Assembly (NCBI GenBank): GCA_021791995.1 | Contig: JAJYVN010000100.1 | Span: forward strand, 1 to 9,628 | Direction of reading: 5' to 3' | Source of the DNA: Bacillota bacterium | Lineage (GTDB): Bacteria; Bacillota; Sulfobacillia; RBS10-35; JAJYVN01 | DNA: 9,628 nt | Shown here: positions 1-3,973 of the stretch, piece after piece | Layout: the number at the start of each line of letters is the position of its first letter | Numbering within the stretch: the stretch's first letter is position 1 | Notes under the pieces: generated by a model | Database searches by the model: none | Told to the model about the DNA's origin: nothing | The model's input: only the letters and a program-made list of their open reading frames with translations | Made by a program: the position numbers and the translations under genes

Positions 1-218
1 GGATTCCCCACCGCCACCATTCGCACGGCTGGACGCTGATCCCTCCCCCCATCCCGGATCACGTCCTCTGGAGCATTCGGATTCTCCACCGCCGCCTCTC
101 GCACGTTGACACTTTCATCCTTCGCCCCAGCTCGAATGATCTCGACAGAACACTGCGGATCTTTCAAAACCCGCCGCCTCTCCAGAGCGCTCAAGCCCTC
201 GAACTTTTTCGCGTCCAT
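1..218 (-). CDS. LRV/HEAT-like repeat protein, N-terminal part (runs off left edge)
   Basis: The frame opens with ATG at 218 and stays open to the edge, giving 72 codons; the stop lies outside the window. The protein begins MDAKKFEGLSALERRRVLKD. It then shows one degenerate unit (CSVEIIRAG) and one standard unit (NAPEDVIRDG) of the 26-residue repeat seen in the neighbouring genes. The start is chosen because AGGTGG sits a few bases upstream and because the frame begins 33 bases after the stop of the preceding paralogue, the usual gap in this array. Its N-cap is five residues shorter than in the sister genes: the repeat Cys is residue 23 instead of 28, and the MMTVERF motif is missing. By family it should form a right-handed alpha-solenoid that binds other molecules. 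The ligand is unknown. Confidence 0.8.
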   Translation of the reverse strand, partial: MDAKKFEGLSALERRRVLKDPQCSVEIIRAGAKDESVNVREAAVENPNAPEDVIRDGGRDQRPAVRMVAVGN

Positions 219-251
219 ACCAACCACCTATCTAGTCCCGATCGCCCACTC

Positions 252-857
252 CTACCTACGTCCAGCCTCTACCTTCATCCTCGCAACCACCCGTATGTGC
301 TCGGGCACAACCGGATTCTCCGCCAGAGCCTCCTGGATCTCCACTATCTTCGACTTGCTCAACTGCTCTGCCACATCCTCGGGCAATCGGGGCTGTCTGG
401 CGATCTTTACCCGCATTTGGATCTTCCGACTTTTTGCTCCCGCCCTAATCACGTCCTCGGGGGCACCCGGATTCCCCACCGCCGCCTTCCGCACCTTAGC
501 GTTTTTATGCTTCGCACCCGCCCTGATCACGTCCTCGGGGGCACCCGGATTCCCCACCGCCGTCTCCAGCACCTCCCAGTATGGATCCCGCGCCCCCTCC
601 CGAATCACGTCTTCGGGCGCACTCGGATTCCCCACCGCCACCCTCCGCTCCCATAGACTCCAAGCCTTCACCCCGGCCCTGATCACATCCTCTGGCGCGC
701 TCGGATTCCTCAACGCCATATGCCGCACCCGCCAAGACCCGTCCTTGCCCCCAGCCCGGATCACGTCCTCTGGACAAGAGGTGTTCGCCATGACCAACAG
801 CTTCTCGCTCAGTTCTAGCCCCACAAACCTCTCGACGGTCATCATCTCTGCGTCCAT
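252..857 (-). CDS. LRV/HEAT-like repeat protein, 5 units
   Basis: This 201-residue protein has three parts. Residues 1-28 are an N-cap (MDAEMMTVERFVGLELSEK, ending in Cys28). Residues 29-158 are five units of 26 residues with consensus PEDVIRAGAxDxxxxVRxAAVGNPxA. Residues 159-201 are a C-cap (LPEDVAEQLSKSK, then NPVVPEHIRVVARM). The pattern of paired short helices with a conserved Asn-Pro turn matches the leucine-rich repeat variant (LRV, PF01816-like) and HEAT-like alpha-solenoids, from memory of those families. There is no signal peptide or membrane segment, so it should be cytoplasmic. The start follows GGGGGTGG with a short spacer and lies 31 bases after the stop of the upstream paralogue. 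The function is not known; repeats of this class usually bind protein or nucleic acid and have no catalytic residues. Confidence 0.85.
   Translation of the reverse strand: MDAEMMTVERFVGLELSEKLLVMANTSCPEDVIRAGGKDGSWRVRHMALRNPSAPEDVIRAGVKAWSLWERRVAVGNPSAPEDVIREGARDPYWEVLETAVGNPGAPEDVIRAGAKHKNAKVRKAAVGNPGAPEDVIRAGAKSRKIQMRVKIARQPRLPEDVAEQLSKSKIVEIQEALAENPVVPEHIRVVARMKVEAGRR
384..773 (-). repeat. Five tandem 78-bp coding repeats
   Basis: The conserved (g/a)atcac core recurs at 447, 525, 603, 681 and 759, exactly 78 bp apart. Each unit encodes 26 residues in the same frame, so this is a protein repeat and not a CRISPR array or non-coding satellite. Confidence 0.93.
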
Positions 858-888
858 ACCAATGCCACCCCCGACACACTCAGACCAC
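858..888 (-). repeat. Conserved intergenic spacer of the repeat-gene array (copy 1)
   Basis: The stop-to-start spacer between the 6-unit and 5-unit genes (GTGGTCTGAGTG, then TCGGGGGTGG) is nearly identical to the spacer at 8508-8538, more than 7 kb away. It carries the G-rich ribosome-binding site of the downstream gene. Shared non-coding sequence of this kind indicates that whole gene-plus-spacer cassettes were duplicated. Confidence 0.75.
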
Positions 889-1569
889 TCACCGCCTGTC
901 TGGCGCCCTCATCCTCGCCACCACCCTGATCCGCTCCGGAACCACCGGGTTCGCAGCTAGTGCCTTCTGGATCTCTGTCACCTTCGACTTGCTCAGTTTC
1001 TCCGCCAGCTCAGCAGTAAGAAACGGGCTTTTCGCTGCCGCCTCCCGTACTAGTGAAGACCTATCCACCACCCCAGCCCTGATCACATCCTCCGGCGCAC
1101 TCGGATGCTCAGCCGCCCCAACCCGCACCGTTACAGCCTTATCTCTCACCCCCGCCCTGATCACATCCTCAGGCGCATTCGGATTCCCAACCGCCACCCT
1201 CCGCACCTGCCAATGCTCGTCCACCACTCCATCCCGGATCACATCCTCGGGCGCCCGCGGATTCCCCACCGCCGCCTCTCGCACCCACGGATGCTCGTCT
1301 CCCGCCCCAGCCCTGATCACATCCTCCGGTGCACTCGGATTCCCCACCGCCACCCACCGCACCGTTACAGCCTTATCTCTCGCTCCCGCCCTAATCACAT
1401 CCTCGGGAGCGCTCGGATGCCTCACCGCAGCCACCCGCACGTCGGCACTCTTATCCCCCACCCCAGCCCGGATCACGTCCTCCGGGCAAGAGGTGTGCGA
1501 CATGGACAACAACATCTCGTCCCGCTCCAGCCCGTTGAACCTCTTGACAGTCATCATCTCTGCGCCCAT
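889..1569 (-). CDS. LRV/HEAT-like repeat protein, 6 units
   Basis: This 226-residue alpha-solenoid protein has an N-cap at 1-28 (MGAEMMTVKRFNGLERDE, ending in Cys28), six 26-residue units at 29-184, and a C-cap at 185-226 (TAELAEKLSKSK, then NPVVPERIRVVARMRAPDRR). I chose the ATG at 1569 over an in-frame GTG 36 bases upstream. The ATG is preceded by GGGGGGTGGTCTTGGT, which matches the sequence before the paralogue start at 8507, and it gives the 28-residue N-cap found in the sister genes. Two of its units are almost identical in DNA although three units apart, a sign of recent internal duplication or gene conversion. It lies 32 bases after the upstream paralogue and 31 bases before the next, so the genes are probably co-transcribed. 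No catalytic motif is visible and the function is unknown. Confidence 0.86.
   Translation of the reverse strand: MGAEMMTVKRFNGLERDEMLLSMSHTSCPEDVIRAGVGDKSADVRVAAVRHPSAPEDVIRAGARDKAVTVRWVAVGNPSAPEDVIRAGAGDEHPWVREAAVGNPRAPEDVIRDGVVDEHWQVRRVAVGNPNAPEDVIRAGVRDKAVTVRVGAAEHPSAPEDVIRAGVVDRSSLVREAAAKSPFLTAELAEKLSKSKVTEIQKALAANPVVPERIRVVARMRAPDRR
1018..1485 (-). repeat. Six tandem 78-bp coding repeats
   Basis: The core recurs at 1081, 1159, 1237, 1315, 1393 and 1471, always 78 bp apart. A 25-bp stretch at 1123-1147 is repeated without change at 1357-1381, exactly three units away. Both copies encode RDKAVTVR within the unit. Confidence 0.93.
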
Positions 1570-1601
1570 ACCAAGACCACCCCCCGTCCCGCTCCGCCCG
1601 C

Positions 1602-1892
1602 TCACAAACCGCCCTCCGCCCTCATCCTCACCACCACCCGTATCCTCTCCGGCACCGCCGGATTTCCCGCCAAAGCCTCCTGGACCTTCACCACCTTCGA
1701 CTTGCTCAGTTGCTCAGCCAGCTCGACGGTAATTCTTGGACTGGCAGCAGCCACCGCCTGTACCCACGAGGCCTCGTCCTCGGCCCCCGTCCTGATCACA
1801 TCTTCCGAACAAGAACTGCTCTCCAGCACTAGCAACTGTTGGTGAAGCTCCAGCTCTATAAATGGCTGCACGGACAACATAGCGATACGCAT
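1602..1892 (-). CDS. LRV/HEAT-like repeat protein, minimal 1-unit form
   Basis: This 96-residue protein is the family architecture reduced to its caps. Residues 1-28 are a diverged N-cap (MRIAMLSVQPFIELELHQQ, ending in Cys28), 29-54 a single unit (SEDVIRTGAEDEASWVQ), and 55-96 the C-cap (TVELAEQLSKSK, then NPAVPERIRVVVRM). An ATG 42 bases upstream (1934) would add 14 residues. I rejected it because those codons lie in the decayed 3' end and spacer of another repeat gene, whereas 1892 gives the family's 28-residue N-cap. The C-cap is closest to that of the 7-unit gene at 7746-8507; both end in EGGL. It may be functional, or an end-stage deletion product of a longer gene. The frame is intact. 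Confidence 0.72.
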   Translation of the reverse strand: MRIAMLSVQPFIELELHQQLLVLESSSCSEDVIRTGAEDEASWVQAVAAASPRITVELAEQLSKSKVVKVQEALAGNPAVPERIRVVVRMRAEGGL

Positions 1893-1926
1893 ACCAACCA
1901 ACTTTCTGGTGCGCTCCCCCCACTCA

Positions 1927-1963
1927 CTATCCATCTGGTGCTTGCATCCCCGCCCCGATCCGC
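1927..1963 (-). pseudogene. 3' remnant of a repeat gene, cut off at the IS end
   Basis: Read on the minus strand, this stretch gives R-I-G-A-G-M-Q-A-P-D-G-stop. It aligns with the last codons of the 6-unit gene (RIRVVARMRAPDRR) at both DNA and protein level, with a small deletion. The following bases (GTGAGTGG) match the array spacer, and the next start is 34 bases on, the usual gap. Similarity begins at 1963, right next to the predicted insertion-sequence end (TTCAC, 1964-1968). The rest of this gene is not on the other side of the element. Confidence 0.65.
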
Positions 1964-2130
1964 GTGAACCTCCCCGCCCTTACGGACGGGGCTTCTGTCC
2001 ACATCCGCGCGGTTGGAGTTGCTTGACATCACCGTCTTCACGCCACCGCGACCAACTGGTCTGGCCCCGAGGGGCCGGCGGATGATTGGGCTTGCCTTTG
2101 CTCGCACGCCGAGATCTCTCTCGACGAGGC
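1964..2130 (-). ncRNA. Predicted TnpB guide RNA (omegaRNA/reRNA) scaffold
   Basis: In characterised IS200/IS605 elements the TnpB guide RNA overlaps the 3' end of tnpB and runs through the right-end hairpin, with the sequence just outside the element serving as guide. By position, the scaffold here would end at TTCAC (1968-1964), and the guide would start GCGGATCGGGGCGGGGATGC, read down from 1963. The 5' limit is a guess based on typical scaffold lengths. No RNA structure beyond the terminal hairpin was checked. Confidence 0.42.
1972..1991. repeat. Right-end subterminal hairpin of the IS
   Basis: CCCCGCCCTTACGGACGGGG folds into a stem of five C/G pairs, a mismatch, two more pairs and a TTAC loop. 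The same 20 bases occur at 3936-3955. In IS200/IS605 elements such imperfect hairpins near each end are bound by TnpA as single-stranded DNA. In TnpB systems the right-end hairpin is also the 3' part of the guide RNA scaffold. Confidence 0.85.
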
Positions 2131-3438
2131 CCGGTTCTGGGCGCTACTCAGGGCTCTCGCCTTTCGGCACTGCACCTTGCGGTGTGCCTCTCTCTGGCCT
2201 TCTGACCAGCGTTTGACAGCCCGGAGATACGTGACACGGATCTTGACATCCGGTCCTATTGGGACATAAGTCCCGTGGATTGCCTTCTGGAGGATGTTGA
2301 TCGCTCCTACGGCATCTCGGTGACAAGTGAACCCGCAGTCTGAGTTCGTACACCGGTAGTCCCGACCGGACGGTCGGTTGCGTGCTCCACACGCTGGGCA
2401 GGTCTTCGTCGATGCGGATTCGTCCAGGTGTTCTCCTTCCATCCCCGTGCTTTCGTTCAGGTACTGCTCCTGACGGCCTCTCGACCACTGTGAAAGTTGC
2501 TGGCGTTGGTGGCGACCGGCTGAGCGGCGTTGCCTGGTCTTTCGTTCGATCCCACGCACATCTCCGTAGACGAGGCGACCGCTGTTGTGGGCAATGACAT
2601 GGTTGGCCGCCTTGCGAGCGACCTGGTGGTCGAAGTCTCTGAGCCTGTAGTTGGCCTTGGCCTTCATCTTCTTCTTCGCAGCCACCAGCCTGCGGTGACG
2701 CCGGGAGCCATTCTTCGTCCTGGAGAGCTTGCCTTGGATGGAGCCGACCGACTTGTTCCGCAGCCGTTTGATGGCCCTGCCTTCCCTGCCGTTGATGATG
2801 GTTACGTCGATCGTGTGTTCGTTCGCCCAGGTGGCGAGCGCCATCGGATTGATGATCCCCTCGTCAACGGACGTCACCACGTCACCGCAGGACTCCGGTC
2901 GCTCAGTGGCATAGGGAATGTGCAGCGACCACCTCCTCGCGTCGGTGTCCCAACAAAGCTGGATCTCTCCCCACATCGCAGTTGGCACCTCTGCGTCAGT
3001 TGCCGAGTCGATGACCACGGGGAGGGGGAGCGAGAGCCCTAGTCTTCCTCGGCCAAAGGAGAGATTGAGCCTGTCGTTGGTGACCCTCCAGCCGTACCCT
3101 TTCGAGAACGACAGCGGGCGGTAGTTCTTCTTACGCCATGGGGCACGTCCCTGCATACCGTTCTTGCGATTGGTCCGATAAGTCATCACCGCTTCGTGGA
3201 GGTCGTGAGCAATGATCTCAGTGGTGTGGGCATGGAGTGGGCGATCTTGTGGGGCGATGGAGGTGAGGAAGGACTGGATGTCGTACTTGCCCGGCGACCT
3301 CCCGCTGTTCCACTCGCAGTGGAGCCAATCCACGGCCTGGTTCCAGAGAATGGCCGAGTGGTGGGCGGCGTCGTGTGCCCTGCGGTAATTGCTACCAGAC
3401 AAGGTGACAGGAACGATTGCCGTCCTCATGGTGTCCAT
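2038..3438 (-). CDS. tnpB: TnpB, RNA-guided DNA endonuclease of an IS605-type element
   Basis: TnpB uses an element-derived guide RNA to cut DNA next to the target motif, which helps the element persist. This 466-residue protein has an N-terminal OrfB-type domain (roughly 1-180), a RuvC-I motif TSVDEGIINPMALA with Asp192, a basic linker (230-265), a RuvC-II region RLVYGDVRGI (288-297), a zinc ribbon (CPACG at 347-351, then Cys363 and Cys368) and RuvC-III CHRDAVGAINI with Asp375. The usual RuvC-II Glu is replaced by Gly292, and Glu340 just before the zinc ribbon may take its role. A basic tail of about 85 residues follows and overlaps the guide-RNA region. Three in-frame ATGs (3450, 3438, 3429) are possible starts. 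I prefer 3438 because a TATGAT box at 3451-3446 would give a nearly leaderless message. The frame upstream of 3450 is open to 3819, but there it is only the shadow of tnpA. Confidence 0.9.
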   Translation of the reverse strand: MDTMRTAIVPVTLSGSNYRRAHDAAHHSAILWNQAVDWLHCEWNSGRSPGKYDIQSFLTSIAPQDRPLHAHTTEIIAHDLHEAVMTYRTNRKNGMQGRAPWRKKNYRPLSFSKGYGWRVTNDRLNLSFGRGRLGLSLPLPVVIDSATDAEVPTAMWGEIQLCWDTDARRWSLHIPYATERPESCGDVVTSVDEGIINPMALATWANEHTIDVTIINGREGRAIKRLRNKSVGSIQGKLSRTKNGSRRHRRLVAAKKKMKAKANYRLRDFDHQVARKAANHVIAHNSGRLVYGDVRGIERKTRQRRSAGRHQRQQLSQWSRGRQEQYLNESTGMEGEHLDESASTKTCPACGARNRPSGRDYRCTNSDCGFTCHRDAVGAINILQKAIHGTYVPIGPDVKIRVTYLRAVKRWSEGQREAHRKVQCRKARALSSAQNRASSREISACEQRQAQSSAGPSGPDQLVAVA

Positions 3439-3448
3439 CAAGGCTATC

Positions 3449-3489
3449 ATACCACGAAAGTCAGTGGTATTGATGTACCATTTATGGTA
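3449..3489. promoter_or_regulatory. Paired dyads between divergent tnpB and tnpA starts
   Basis: Four TACCA/TGGTA half-sites form two inverted repeats. ATACCAC and GTGGTAT (3449-3455/3464-3470) enclose an 8-base loop. TACCAT and ATGGTA (3476-3481/3484-3489) are separated by two bases. Their centres are 23 bp apart, about two helical turns, in a gap of about 50 bp that must hold both promoters. They could be operators for a shared regulator or hairpins limiting translation. This is inference; no known binding protein is recognised. Confidence 0.4.
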
Positions 3490-3935
3490 TGAGAACTGCT
3501 GACTTCCGCACCGGCAGGCATGTGGTCTACAACCTCCACGCCCACATCGTCCTTGTACCCAAGTACCGCAGGAAGGTGATGACGCCACGAGTGACGGGGC
3601 TGCTCGGTGAAGCCATTGCTGAAGTGTGTGAACGCTATGGTGCGACTCTCGATGCCTACGAGACCGACCAGGACCACGCTCACCTCCTCGTGACGTACCC
3701 ACCCAAGGTTGCCCTGTCGAAACTGGTGATGTCATTGAAGACCATTTCCTCCCTACGGGTGCGAGAACGCCGTTGGCCAGAGGTAACGCGGGCATTGTGG
3801 GGGGAGCACTTCTGGTCACCCTCCTACTGCGTAGTCTCGGCAGGCGGCGCGCCGCTGGATATCATCAGGCGATATATCGAGACCCAGCAGTCACCCAACC
3901 GTCAGGGGAGGCCGCCACACAACTGGCGACCTTGA
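3489..3935 (+). CDS. tnpA: TnpA, Y1 (HUH) single-strand transposase of the IS200/IS605 family
   Basis: TnpA excises and inserts the element as single-stranded circular DNA, using a tyrosine nucleophile and a His-hydrophobic-His metal site. In this 148-residue protein (typical IS200 size) the HUH motif is His63-Ala64-His65 in QDHAHLLVTYPP. The catalytic tyrosine is Tyr129 in IIRRYIETQQ, with the helix partner Gln133. The opening VVYNLHAHIVLVPKYRRKV is the characteristic beta-strand of the family. There is no clear ribosome-binding site before the ATG, which suggests leaderless or weak translation, common for IS200-type transposases. The stop codon directly abuts the left-end hairpin, and the last codons form one arm of its outer stem. 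It is divergent from tnpB and looks intact. Confidence 0.94.
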   Translation: MRTADFRTGRHVVYNLHAHIVLVPKYRRKVMTPRVTGLLGEAIAEVCERYGATLDAYETDQDHAHLLVTYPPKVALSKLVMSLKTISSLRVRERRWPEVTRALWGEHFWSPSYCVVSAGGAPLDIIRRYIETQQSPNRQGRPPHNWRP

Positions 3936-3968
3936 CCCCGCCCTTACGGACGGGGATTGCGGTCGCCA
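3924..3968. repeat. Left-end subterminal hairpin of the IS, extended stem
   Basis: The inner hairpin 3936-3955 is identical to the right-end copy. Here it is enclosed by a perfect 8-bp outer stem: TGGCGACC (3924-3931) pairs with GGTCGCCA (3961-3968), with TTGA and ATTGC as the internal loop. The left arm is also the coding sequence for the end of TnpA. The right-end copy lacks the outer stem. Confidence 0.72.
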
Positions 3969-3973
3969 CTCGT

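Noticed and set aside
106..960. Long plus-strand open frame across two repeat genes, with repeated PALITSSGALGFPTA
   Set aside because: It is the antisense shadow of the GC-rich 78-bp repeats and runs through their spacer. The minus strand gives intact caps, ribosome-binding sites and regular spacing. The same applies to plus-strand frames at 989-1732, 1105-1845, 7734-8228 and 8200-8835.
447..1474. GATC (TGATCA) at fixed phase in most units as a methylation or binding signal
   Set aside because: It is explained by the conserved codons for Val-Ile-Arg (GTG ATC mGG) and is absent from some units, so it needs no separate explanation.
384..1485. Regular repeats as a CRISPR array
   Set aside because: The period is 78 bp with no alternation of short identical repeats and unique spacers. 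All units are translated in one frame as a known type of protein repeat.
1893..1934. Upstream ATG (1934) as the start of the 1-unit repeat protein
   Set aside because: These codons lie in the decayed tail and spacer of a preceding repeat gene. The ATG at 1892 gives the 28-residue N-cap shared by the family.
3451..3819. N-terminal extension of the tnpB frame (593 residues in total)
   Set aside because: The extra 120 or so residues are antisense to tnpA and match no TnpB domain. The family N-terminus begins at about MRTAIVPVTLSG.
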